Shown piece by piece: positions 48,201 through 59,022 of a stretch of DNA of 64,000 nucleotides (position 1 is the stretch's first letter; every line of letters starts with the position of its first letter). The stretch spans positions 992,001 to 1,056,000 of the forward strand of contig JABTVC010000001.1 in NCBI GenBank assembly GCA_015075005.1. The letters are read 5' to 3'. Made by a program: the position numbers and the translations under genes. The DNA is from Planctomycetia bacterium (GTDB lineage Bacteria; Planctomycetota; Brocadiia; Brocadiales; Brocadiaceae). The notes beneath the pieces were generated by a model, which worked only from the letters and a program-made list of their open reading frames with translations, did not search any database and was not told the origin of the DNA.

Positions 48201-51200
48201 TTGTCAGACGAACAACCATTAACCCGAATGTTGCATACAGCTTCGGTAATCAGTTTACCACGATAACCTTTACCCTTGCGGAAACACTGCCAACAGAAAT
48301 GAGTGTAAAAATCACTACAGGTTCAGCCCCTTCCTGGAAAACAGATGCTATTACGAGATATTACGACATTATTCAGGCCGGGGGAAGCGGCTCCATCGCC
48401 ACGGTAAGACTCCACTACCGCGATTCTGAACTCAATGGAAATACCGAAGGTAATCAGAATTTCTGGCACTATCATACCAGTACAGGAGTCGTAGAGGAAC
48501 ACGGCAGATCAAATTCCAACACAACGGACAACTGGGTTGAACTGTCTAATATGGGCATTGCTGTCTTTGGTTCAAGCTTTGGAGATTTCGAATGGACACT
48601 TGCCGATAAGGTATCCACTAACATTGTTTGGAGGGGAGATATTAGTGCCGACTGGACAGACCCGACAAATTGGCTTGGTGGGGTGCCAGGGGCAACTGAC
48701 AACGTGATAATTCCTGCCCCATCATCTGGCTACTATTCCCCGACCCTGCCCTCCAGTACCACGATCAATAATTTGACAATTCAGATCGGCGGTATTTTGA
48801 ACGGCAGTTCAAGCGCACAGCTTTCCATTGCCGGTGGTACGGGTTGTTGGGTAAATGACGGAACGTTCAATTCCGATACGAGTACGGTAATATTTACTAA
48901 CGCAGCAGCTACAATGGCCGGGGAAACAAATTTCTATACTATCACTATCGACTCTGGCGCAGAGCTGACGATGAGTACCGATAATATCATGCGCATTGCC
49001 GGCACGATTACCAATAATGGTGTATGGCGCGCAAGGTCTCTAGTAAATACGGTCGAGTATAGTGGCGGAAACCAGACGGTATTGAATCCAAACGGGGGAA
49101 CAGGGGGATATCGGCATCTCATTTTGAGCGGCGCTGGTACAAAAACAATGCCCGCATCGGCATTGACCATCGCCGGAAATTTTTCGTTGTCAGGAAACAC
49201 TTCTGCAACCGCAGGATCCGCATTAACAGTTAGCGGCAACTTCGCCATTGGTTCAGGCACTACGTATGACGCGAGCGGTTTTAGCCACTCCGTTGGAGGA
49301 GACTTCACCAATAACGGTGCCTTTACCGCCTCAACAAGCGCCATAACGTTGAATGGAACTGCTGCACAAACAATAAGCGGAACAACAACATCAGCGTTTA
49401 ACAATTTGACAATTTCGAATACCAGCGCTGTAGTATCTGCGAATACAAACTTTAGTGTAGATGGGACTTTGGGTGTGGATTCGAATGCAGTTTTGAGTCC
49501 GGATGCGTCGGCTGTGATCAGCGGAAGCGGTACTTTAACGGGGAGTGGTACAGTCCAGGTGACCCGAACAGAGACTACGGCGGATTTCATTTCGCAGTAT
49601 ACTATTTCAAACAAGACACTTGCTGATCTGACTGTAGAATATGCAGGCACGGCGACACAGGAAGTCAGTGCCATTACCTATGGAAACCTCAAAGTTAACA
49701 ACTCTGGTGGAGTTACACTTGCCGGCGCTGCAACCGTTAACGGAACACTTACGGTGGCGAGTGGGATACTTACAACGGGAAGTAGCAATACTCTGACTCT
49801 TGGCTCATCAGGAATGCTATCTGAAGCTGATGATGCCGATGGAAATTCAACAAATGACAGTGTCGTCGTGGGAAATATTCAGACAACACGTACGTTGACA
49901 ACAGGCGTGAATGAAACTTTCGGCGGTTTAGGAGTCCAGGTAAATGCTGCTGGCTCAGCGCCAGGCTCGACTGTTGTTTTAAGAAAGACAGGAACGGGAA
50001 CTGCTCAGATTATTGATGGAATAGCTGGAATAATGAGAACATTTGACATCACACCGACAACAAATACCGGCTTGAATGCCACATTCGTCTCAAAATATGC
50101 AGACAGCGAGTTGGATGGGATAAACGAGGCGAATTTGGTCTATGCCAAATCCACCGATGGAGGAACGACCTGGCCCAACCGGTATACTCCCACGCGAGAC
50201 ACTGATGCCAACATGCTAACACTTACTGGCGTAAACGAATTATCAAACTGGACTGCCGGACCTTTTGCCATCAAGTATATTGTGAGTTCAAGTGGCGGTA
50301 GCCTGGTAGCAGGAAGCAGCGTGACTATCACGGCACAGCTTGCTGATGCCGGCAATAACTCAATTAGCGCGGCTGGCAAAGTGGTCACCTGGAGTAGCGC
50401 CGGCGGAGGATCGCTTGCCTCACCAACAAGTATAACAGATGCCAGCGGTATTGCTACGGTAGTCTTCACGACAAGTGCTACGGCAGGAACTGTTCACACC
50501 GTAACGGGAACCGACGCTGACAACGTAACGGGCACAAGTAGCGACATCACAACGATAGCAGGATCAGCATCGAAAGTGGTCTTTGTCCAGCAGCCATCGG
50601 ATGCAACGGCAGGAGCCACGATCAGCCCATCGGTAACGGTACAGCTACAGGACACCAATGGTAATAATATATCCACCTCCGGTATCTTGATTGAAATGGC
50701 ATTATCATCGGGAACAGGAACACTGAATGGAACTACACTGAAATCAACGGACGCAGGTGGTCTTGCAACGTTTAATGATTTAAGTATTGATCTGGCAGGT
50801 TCAAAAAACCTGACTGCATCAAGTGGCGGATTAACATCGGCTGTCAGCAATGCGTTTGCCATATCAGCGGGAACGGCAGCGAAGGTAGTCTTTGTCCAGC
50901 AGCCATCTGATACAACGGCAGGAGATACCATTAGCCCGTCGGTGACAGTACAGTTACAGGATATCAATGACAATAATGTATCCAACTCCGGCGTCCCGAT
51001 TACAATGGCTTTATCTTCAGGAACAGGTGTGCTCAGCGGAACATCACCACAAACAACTGATGCAGGCGGTCTTGCGACGTTTAGCGATTTAAGCATTAAC
51101 CTGACGGGCGCAAAGAACCTGACGGCATCAAGCGCGGGATTGACGTCTGCCGTGAGTAATACTTTTACGATTATAACAGGAACTGCGACGAAAGTACGAG

Positions 51201-53953
51201 TTGAAACTGCAGCGGATGGCAGTGGGACCGTGGTACCCTTGCAGAGTATTGCTGCGGGCAGTTCGATTATTGTATATGCGATTGCGCGAGATGACTCGGA
51301 CAACTTTGAGGCCAATGTAGCAGCCGATGCATGGTCGCTTCAGAACATTACAAACGGTGTCGTTTCTGGCGACCTTGTTCCAGGTGGAGACGCTAAGAGC
51401 GCCGTTTTTACCGGACATTTCTCAGGAACTACCGAAATCATGGCAAGATTCGGTAGTTTAGCCACAACGAATTCCGGAACTCTGACGGTAACAGCAGGAG
51501 TAAGCTTAACAAGTCCGGCGAATAATGCAACCGATGTGGCTACCAACAGATCCATTACTGCCACATTCACCGAAGCAATGGAGGACTCTACCATCACCAC
51601 GGCCACATTTACCGTGAGTGACGGTGGTGGTAATATCATCGGTGCGGTGTCTTACAGCGGTACGACTGCCACGTTTACACCGTCGAGTAGTTTGTCCCCC
51701 GCTACTACCTATACGGTGACAATTACTGCGGATATGGAAGACCTGGCCGGGAATGCAACGGCCTCTGACTATATCTGGAGCTTTACCACAGGCACATCGG
51801 CGGATACCACCGCGCCCACGGTCAGTTCCATAAACCCTGCCAATGGAGCTACCGGTGTGGCAATAAATACTGCTATTACTGCTGCGTTCAGTGAGACAAT
51901 GAGTGTTTCTGCCATAAGCACAGCTACCTTTACCATAAGTAATGGCAGCAGTAATATCAGCGGGGCGGTATCCTACATCGGAACAACAGCCACGTTTGCC
52001 CCATTGAGCAACTTGTCCCCATCCACTACTTATACAGCAACAATTACCACAGAGGCTAAAGACCTGGCGGGAAGTGCAATGGCCTCTTATTACACCTGGA
52101 GCTTTACCACAGGGACAACAACGGATACCGCACCACCAACGGTCAGTTCCACAAACCCTACTAATGGGGCTACTGGTGTGGCAATAAACACGGCTATTAC
52201 TGCCACGTTTGGCGAGACGATGAGCATTTCTACCATGACCACAGCCACATTTGCCCTGAGTGATAGTAGCGGTATTATCAGTGGAGCAGTGTCCTACAGC
52301 GGCACAACCGCCACATTTATACCGTTGAGTAATTTAGCCTATTCTACGCCATATACGGCAACAATTACCACGGGGGCGAGAGACCTGGCAGGGAATGCAA
52401 TGGCCTCAAATTCTACCTGGAGTTTTACCACTGTTTCACCGACAGAACCTCCGCCCCCTCCAAAAGTGACCCTCACAATAAATTCCACAAGCCCATCCAA
52501 CGGGGCTACGGGTGTAGCGGTCAATTCGTTTGTGTCTGCGACATTTTCAATGTTGATGAATGGGTCTACTCTTAATACGGACACTTTTATGTTAAGCGAT
52601 GGGGATGGTGAAGTGGGTGGTACAGTAACTACGAATGGCTCAACTGCAACATTTATCCCATTGTCAAATCTGGCTTACAATACTATCTATACAGCTACAA
52701 TCACGACTGGGGCGCAAGCTGCAAATTTTGCTGGTACAACACTGGATTCTGGCTACACCTGGAGCTTTGTTACTGAGTTAGCACCTATCACTCCAACACC
52801 TACTCATACGGAAACGCCGACACCGACGCAAATGCCAACTCCAACACCGATGCCAACGGTTACTCCGACACCAGCTAATAGCCTCTATCTGAGTAAAGAG
52901 ACAGCATATTTAGAGGGCGACATGATCGTTGCAACTGTGGTAGATGCTGACAGAAACACAAGTTTAATCTCTGCAGACATCCTAACTACCGCCCTTAATG
53001 TCATAGGGTCTAATATTATCAATAGTGCTGGCTTATTGTTAGATCTCAATGAGAATGGTATAAACAGTGGTACCTTTCTGGCAACCATCAAAACGGGGAC
53101 AGTTACCACAGGCGGCGCCAGTGTAAGCATAAGGTCAAACATCGGTACCATAAAGGCGGTTCAGGGGGGCATTGCTACTGTTATTTACACAGACACCACT
53201 CCTTATGCTTTCTCACTCATGAAAACATTGACGTTTAGCAGTTTTAATGCAACACTCTCCTTTGACGCCGGTACCTATTTTGCGGAGTCGTATACTGGAA
53301 TAACACTGGCAGACGCAGAACGAAATACGAACCATACGACGGCAGAGACTCTGTTGAATGACGTGTCTATTGAGACGTCTTCAAGTAATAACACAAAGGT
53401 AAGGATGGTTGAAACAGGTGCAGATACGGGTACATTCATGGGTTCGATTCAAATTGTAACACGTGGAGGTACGCTGGAATTTGAACGTATCCAGGCGTCT
53501 GAGGGTGACACATTGAAGATTACTTATGCCGACGAGGTTAATACGACTGGATTTCTCAGGATAGTGATGGATACGGCTATGGTGGCGACAACAGTAACGC
53601 CAACACCATTAACGACACCGACTGCAATACCAACGGTAACTTCAACTCCAGTTGTATGCAGTGCTGAGTTGATAACGGTGTTTCCAGGAAAGTTGGAGCT
53701 TGAGAAAGAAGAGAGTGATGTTGTGACGGTGACGTTAACCGGCGAAGACGATTGCAGGGTAGAAGGCGCGCCAGTAAAGGTGAAGATTACACAGGGACGG
53801 GGGCGCATATCTGTTTCGCCAGCACATGCAATTACCGATGCCGAAGGCCTGTCGCAATTTGCCGTTACGGCATTGAAAAAGATTGGGAAGGCAAAGGTGA
53901 AGTTTATATCAGGTAAAGCAAAGTCAGTGGTAAAAGTGAAGGTTGTAAAATAA
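45241..53953 (+). CDS. Giant repetitive exported surface protein/adhesin (frameshifted)
   Basis: Two frames (45241-47700 and 47765-53953) joined by two repairs: one T near 47665 and one A near 47710 (GGCGGACAAGC). Together they give 2904 residues. Signal peptide (IFFLAFTLILVLG), cleaved near TQAA. Then Thr/Ser/Gly-rich autotransporter-like repeats, including a 570-bp tandem duplication (from about 46033) and a 513-bp one (from about 47121). A second WxGDxSxDWTxxxNW-type module starts near 48630. Further on come Ig-like Big_1/invasin-type domains (VVFVQQPSD twice), four SbsA-like Big_5 domains each with NGATGVA or a variant and ending in WSFTT, a Pro/Thr linker and a C-terminal beta domain with no barrel or sortase motif. 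Surface attachment or S-layer-like use is inferred. Composition is unlike its neighbours. Confidence 0.82.
46033..47172 (+). repeat. 570-bp tandem duplication in the surface-protein gene
   Basis: GACAAAAACT recurs at 46041 and 46611, and the protein modules starting at GTKTYTGLVT and GTKTFIGLVT match over about 180 residues. The exact ends are approximate, and the second unit degenerates after about 47100. Confidence 0.75.
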
Positions 53954-54173
53954 GGAATAGTTTGGGTTTTTTAAAAATATTATTCCCTTCAAATTGTTTT
54001 TTTTTCTTTACCGGGAAGTACTCAAATAAGAACTTGGCGGGTTACTTATTCGTAAAAAACATCAAGGATTAAATTTCCTTGAATGACTCTAAAATGCTGA
54101 TAAAATCGATAGAAGTCAGAAGACAGCCAAAAACCAAACTATTACGAAAAACATAAAAACAGGTAAAAAGCTT

Positions 54174-55637
54174 ATGAATATACTATTGGTGTCCATGCCA
54201 GATTGCGCCCCCCACTTTAATGCCAGGCGGTGGAAGTCACCCAACCTTGCTATCTCATCAATTGCAGGCAACATAGAAGGTCATAATGTTTACATAGCCG
54301 ATCTGATTTTACGGAGGGATCGGGTTGCCGAAACCGTCAAGGAATTGATTGCAGAATACCGGCCTGACGTTGTAGGGCTAACGGCCATGAGTTTCCAATT
54401 TGCCACAGCGCGGAGAATCGCCAGTATCATAAAAGGTATCAATAAAGATATTAGAACTGCTTTGGGAGGCTACCATTCTACGCTGATGTATGACGAAATA
54501 TGCAAGAGCGAAGAGTCCGATCCCTTTGACTTTCTTGTTCGTGGGGAAGGGGATCTGTGTTTTAACGAATTGTTAGAGGCCATCAACGGCAAGAGAGCCA
54601 TAGAAAGTGTCCCCGGGGTTTCATTTCGGAATGGCAGTTGTTTTATCCACAATTCCCCACGTCCTTTGGAAGACCTGTCGAAGATAAAAATACCTGATCG
54701 TTCCAAACGGATATGGAAGGGATATCAATATTACGGCTTTACCCTTGATATCGTAGAATCTTCCCGCGGATGCGTAATGCCCTGCAATTTTTGCAGTATG
54801 GACAAGATGTATGGTAAGACATTCCGTAGATTTAGCGTGGAAAGGATACTTGCTGACATCTCCAATGCCAAGCAGCAGGGCGCAAACTTTATTGTCTTTT
54901 CGGATGATAACTTTACGTTAGACATCAAAGGATTTGAGACTCTGTGTGATGCTATCGTTGACGCGGGACATAACGATATCCGTTACATTGTTCAGGCTAG
55001 CAGTACCGGGATCGCTTCCTCCAATACCCTTGTGGAAAAGATGGCAAGGGCGGGTTTCCGGATCGTCTTCCTTGGTATCGAAAACGTCTCAGAAGAAAAT
55101 TTACGGCTTATGAAGAAGGGAAACATTATTGAAAAAACAAAACTTGCTGTTAAGCGATTACATGAACATGATATTATGATTGTCGGTGGTATGATTATCG
55201 GGAACCCGAATGACCGCGAAGAGGATATTGCAAGAAATTATGAATTCTTTGTAAATTTGCACATAGATTTCTTTGCAGACCAGATACTGACGCCCTATCC
55301 AAAAACAGGTATGCGGGATGAGTTGTTGAAGGCAGGACTGATAACAAACACCGGTGATTATAGCCGATACAACTGCTTTTGGGCGAACATCAAGACGAAC
55401 TATTTAGAACCTGAAGACCTCCAGTTTCTCAGGTGGAAATATAACAAGAAATACGCCAATTATATTTGTACAACTCCAGCCTTTATCAAAAATTATCCCC
55501 TTGCCTATTATTTCCGGCAGTATTTCAGAAGGCCGTATTTGAGGCTTAAAAACCGGTTGTTTGGAAAGAACCTGAGTGATATGGAATTGTACACGAGGGA
55601 TATGGCAAGGGCAGAGGCCATGAATAAATTCTTTTGA
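54174..55637 (+). CDS. B12-binding radical SAM protein, paralogue 2
   Basis: An intact 487-residue protein. The B12-binding-type N-terminal domain includes VVGLTAMSFQFATARRIASI and TALGGYHSTLMY. The radical SAM motif is GCVMPCNFCSMDKMYG (CX3CX2C) near residue 206, followed by FSDDNFTLDIK and IVFLGIENVSEENL. The C-terminal 100 residues contain FLRWKYNKKYANY and end in MNKFF, shared with paralogue 1. The two copies flank the giant surface protein, so they may modify a lipid or envelope component related to it, which is only a positional inference. Confidence 0.9.
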   Translation: MNILLVSMPDCAPHFNARRWKSPNLAISSIAGNIEGHNVYIADLILRRDRVAETVKELIAEYRPDVVGLTAMSFQFATARRIASIIKGINKDIRTALGGYHSTLMYDEICKSEESDPFDFLVRGEGDLCFNELLEAINGKRAIESVPGVSFRNGSCFIHNSPRPLEDLSKIKIPDRSKRIWKGYQYYGFTLDIVESSRGCVMPCNFCSMDKMYGKTFRRFSVERILADISNAKQQGANFIVFSDDNFTLDIKGFETLCDAIVDAGHNDIRYIVQASSTGIASSNTLVEKMARAGFRIVFLGIENVSEENLRLMKKGNIIEKTKLAVKRLHEHDIMIVGGMIIGNPNDREEDIARNYEFFVNLHIDFFADQILTPYPKTGMRDELLKAGLITNTGDYSRYNCFWANIKTNYLEPEDLQFLRWKYNKKYANYICTTPAFIKNYPLAYYFRQYFRRPYLRLKNRLFGKNLSDMELYTRDMARAEAMNKFF

Positions 55638-55873
55638 GTATTTTGTTGTAATATTCCATTCCTTTGCTATAGTTATGACTTTATGCAAACATCATAAAAA
55701 TAAGGGAAAAATCTCCAGGGGCTTGGATCAATGAAAGGGCATAAAAACTATTTTCCGCGGGGGAGGTTGCATTTTTTAAAAACTAAATTATTGTGAATTT
55801 ACTAATTTTGTTAATGAATATAAAGTAGAAAGCAAAGAGCAGATTTTCTCCATAAATTTTAAGAGGTTATTCT

Positions 55874-57064
55874 ATGCCTACCGTATCAGTTGTTAAATGT
55901 CATGATTATGAAATAGAAAAGGTCTACCATGCCATTCATAAGTCTTTGAACCTGCTCAATGGCGTAGATAAGCTGGTTAAGCCTGGCATGAAGGTGCTTT
56001 TAAAGCTCAACCTCCTCTCTTCTTCACAACCTCCGGAAAGAGCTGTCAACACGCATCCCGCGGTGGTCAGAGCGCTTGTCAATATATTTCAAAAAGATTT
56101 CGGATGCGAGGTCTATATTGGAGACTCGTCAGGAAGTGTAAAGAACGCATCCACCTTCAACGCCTTTCGAATTACTCGCATTAATGAAATTGCAGTGGAG
56201 ACAGGGGCAAAGATCGTTAATTTTGATAAGGATGAGTATATTGACGTTTACAACAAAGATTATGAAGTTTTAGATAAATTTCGCATTGCCAGGACACTGA
56301 GGACGGTGGATTTTGTGGTCTCAGTACCAAAACTGAAAACCCATGGTTTGACGCAATACACCGGAGCTATAAAGAATATGCTGGGCAGCATTCCTGGTAA
56401 TGGCAAAAAGAACGTGCATTTGATTGCACCAAAACCGACGGTGTTTGCAAAAGCGCTGGTAGACATCTACCACATGGTACCGCCTCACCTTGTTATTATG
56501 GATGCCATTGTGGGTATGGAGGGAAACGGCCCCAATGCCGGTCAGCCTAAAAAAGTCGGTTTGATTCTTGCCAGTAAGGATAGTGTCGCTATGGATGCAG
56601 TAGCAAGCAGCATTATTGGGTTTGAACCTATGGCCATACCGACTATCCGATTCGCACATCAGCGTGGGCTGGGTGTTGGTGACTTAGATACGATTAATAT
56701 AGTAGGTGAAACTATTGACGATGTGTCTGTTCCCGATTTTAAAAAACCTTCCAGCGGCGCTCAGGATTTTGCGGGAAAATATCTGCCAGACTTTTTGCTG
56801 TCCCTGATGTTTGATAGTACGTGTTCCACGTTTTCTACGGTAAATCATTTGAACTGTACGCGTTGTTACGAATGTGTAAGGAATTGCCCTGCCGGTGCTA
56901 TGTCAAAAGAAAGTGGCAAGGTGATTGTTGATAAAAAGAAATGCATTGGGTGTTTTTGTTGTGACGAGGTGTGCGATTTTAATGCAATCGAGATGAAACG
57001 TTCATTGCTGGGAAGGACACTCCTGGGTATGGCAAAGGCCCTGGGAGTAGAGAAAGTGGAGTAA
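55874..57064 (+). CDS. DUF362 protein with C-terminal 2x[4Fe-4S] ferredoxin domain
   Basis: A 396-residue protein starting behind AGAGGT. Residues about 5-300 are a DUF362 domain: VLLKLNLLS, YIGDSSGSVKN, SVPKLKTHGLTQYTGAIKN and VIMDAIVGMEGNGP. The tail has two cysteine clusters of the ferredoxin kind, CTRCYECVRNCPAGAM and CIGCFCCDEVCDFNAI, for two [4Fe-4S] clusters. Probably a cytoplasmic redox or electron-transfer protein; DUF362 itself has no settled reaction. Confidence 0.92.
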   Translation: MPTVSVVKCHDYEIEKVYHAIHKSLNLLNGVDKLVKPGMKVLLKLNLLSSSQPPERAVNTHPAVVRALVNIFQKDFGCEVYIGDSSGSVKNASTFNAFRITRINEIAVETGAKIVNFDKDEYIDVYNKDYEVLDKFRIARTLRTVDFVVSVPKLKTHGLTQYTGAIKNMLGSIPGNGKKNVHLIAPKPTVFAKALVDIYHMVPPHLVIMDAIVGMEGNGPNAGQPKKVGLILASKDSVAMDAVASSIIGFEPMAIPTIRFAHQRGLGVGDLDTINIVGETIDDVSVPDFKKPSSGAQDFAGKYLPDFLLSLMFDSTCSTFSTVNHLNCTRCYECVRNCPAGAMSKESGKVIVDKKKCIGCFCCDEVCDFNAIEMKRSLLGRTLLGMAKALGVEKVE

Positions 57065-57117
57065 ATTTTAATTACTCAATTAGGTACAAAGAAATTTAGC
57101 AAAGAGTACATTTAAAT

Positions 57118-58480
57118 ATGGAACTACAATGGACGAAGATATTTCTTCCCGAAATTGTGGAACTCATTGAAGCCAAAGATTTCAAGGGACTGAGGAACTT
57201 TCTTCGGGAACGCCATCCTGCTGACATTGTAGGTATCCTCAGGGAACTCGATCCCGCAGGGCGCGTGATGGGCTTCAGATTGCTTGACAAGAATACGATT
57301 TCCGAGGTTTTGCGCTTTTGAACCTATCGAACAAGAAGAACTGCTCAAGCAGTTCACCGAACAGCATGTAAAAGAAATTTTAGTACAAATGCAACCGGAT
57401 GACCGGACGCAACTCTTTGATGAATTACCAGCCCATCTCGTAGAAAAGCTTTTAAAACTTCTTCCACCCGCAGACCGCAGGGAAGCCAATGAACTCCTGA
57501 ACTATCCCCATAACTCTGCCGGACGCATAATGACCACAGAATATGTCGACCTTCAGATGGATATGACGGTAGCGAAGGCGCTGGAACACATCCGTAAAAC
57601 CGGACCAAATCGTGAAACTATTTATATTTGCTACATTGTCGATGAGACCAAAAAGCTCCGTGGGGTTGCTTCTCTTAAAAATATTATCCTTGCTAATCCC
57701 GATCAACTCATCAGGGACATTATGAACGAGAATGTATTTTATGTCCATACCACAGATGATCAGGAGGCGGCGGTTCAGGTGGTTCAAAAATATGATATCC
57801 TGGCAGTCCCTGTTGTGGATAATGAGGAAAGACTGGTGGGTATCGTGACGGTAGATGACGTATTGGACGTCGTACAAGAGGAAGTGACTGAGGATTTTCA
57901 GAGGATGGCTGGTATCCAAACTATTGAGGAAGCATATTTTCGTGTAGGATTCTCAAAACGAATCATCAACCGTGTCTCATGGCTGGTGATTCTCGTAATT
58001 GCCGCAACTATATCGCAAGCTATACTGAGAAGCTATTCCGGAGTCCTCAGTTCGGTGATTGCCCTTGCCTACTTTATCCCCATGCTTACTGGTTCTGGTG
58101 GTAATACCGGGTCGCAGTCCTCTACCTTAATTATTCGTGCGTTAGCCACCGGAGAAATTGATATTAAAGAATGGTGGCGGATTTTATTGCGAGAATTTAA
58201 GGTTGGTATTTCCCTGGGACTTATTCTGGGTTTCATTGCCTTCGCCATTGCGGCTATATCACTGGGACAGATAACGTTAGCCTTAACCGTGGGTGTTTCC
58301 TTGTGTATCGTAGTAAGTGTGGGTAATATTGTCGGTTTGGCTATACCTCTGTTCTTCCGATTTATAAAATTGGATCCCGCCTTTGTGTCTGCACCCCTTA
58401 TTGCTACACTGTTAGACGCGACAGCGTTGGTTATATATTTTGAGATTGCCAGCAGAATGCTCTCCAACACTACATTTTGA
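57118..58480 (+). CDS. mgtE: MgtE-family magnesium transporter (frameshifted)
   Basis: Repaired length about 453 residues. The first frame (57118-57321) gives the start of the MgtE N domain (FLRERHPADIVGILREL, DPAGRVMGFRLL). It is lost at GTTTTG (57307-57312), where one T too many (or two too few) shifts into EPIEQEELLKQF. The rest is continuous: MgtE_N helices, two CBS domains (about 120-250) that sense Mg2+, then five membrane helices with TGSGGNTGSQSSTLIIRALA and DATALVIYFEIA. This is a Mg2+ channel in the inner membrane gated by cytoplasmic magnesium. Confidence 0.92.
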
Positions 58481-58901
58481 AAGAAGTCGTAAATAGTACT
58501 GATGTTATCAACATTGACAAATATTAAATAAAGATATATAGACATAGTTCTATCTTATCCTTGCTAAACACTTTGAATCTAAGAGTATTTACGGTAATTA
58601 ACTAATAATCCACAAGTTATCAACATTTTATTTTTATGATATTACAAATTTAGTGAAATAAGTTTTTAATTATAAGCTATTAAGTTAATGCAGCACGATG
58701 GCAGAAAGGATTTATTTGTTTCTAAGTTTCAATTTAATATGTGATTACAAACATAAATATTCTTAGTGATGGAAATTAATGTCTATGAGTATTTTTAATG
58801 TAAATTTATCTTTTCTCCGATAAATGACAGGTGTATTTTTTTAATTATATTATCATTCATATGTTACGTATAATTTGATTGTGTGCCAAAAAAGTTTTAT
58901 T

Positions 58902-58917
58902 AAGACGAACGTCTTTT
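58902..58917 (+). terminator. Short hairpin with T-run upstream of the dnaA promoter
   Basis: Arms AAGACG (58902-58907) and CGTCTT (58910-58915) with a two-base turn, followed by T. It could end leftward-origin transcripts or be an operator. Confidence 0.4.
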
Positions 58918-58921
58918 TGCT

Positions 58922-58950
58922 TTGACACATGTAAACCCTTCTGCTAATAT
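58922..58950 (+). promoter_or_regulatory. Promoter of dnaA
   Basis: Consensus -35 TTGACA (58922-58927), 17-base spacer, -10 TAATAT (58945-58950), about 70 bases before the ATG at 59023. Confidence 0.75.
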
Positions 58951-59022
58951 CGCCCTCCTTCAAAGTATGAATCTTAATTCAATTCCAACACAAATTGCAT
59001 CTTAAAATTATAGGGGACAGTG

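Larger units (their letters stand above)
58481..59022. other. Probable replication origin (oriC) region, AT-rich
   Basis: A 542-bp gene-free, strongly AT-rich region directly upstream of dnaA. DnaA-box-like 9-mers: TTATCAACA at 58505-58513 and 58617-58625, TAATCCACA at 58606-58614, each one base off TTATCCACA and all in one orientation; the last two are 2 bases apart. A hairpin AAGACG-AA-CGTCTT with T-run is at 58902-58917, and a strong promoter follows. Placement next to dnaA is the commonest bacterial origin arrangement. Assignment as oriC is inference. Confidence 0.55.

Noticed and set aside
45429..53808. Long open frames on the minus strand opposite the surface-protein gene
   Set aside because: They are Val/Pro/Leu-rich mirror images of a Thr/Gly/Ser-rich repetitive gene with low stop density on the opposite strand; no start sites or homology.
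43464..55637. Assignment of the radical SAM pair to ladderane lipid synthesis
   Set aside because: Only the general family can be read; no fatty-acid synthesis genes are beside them.
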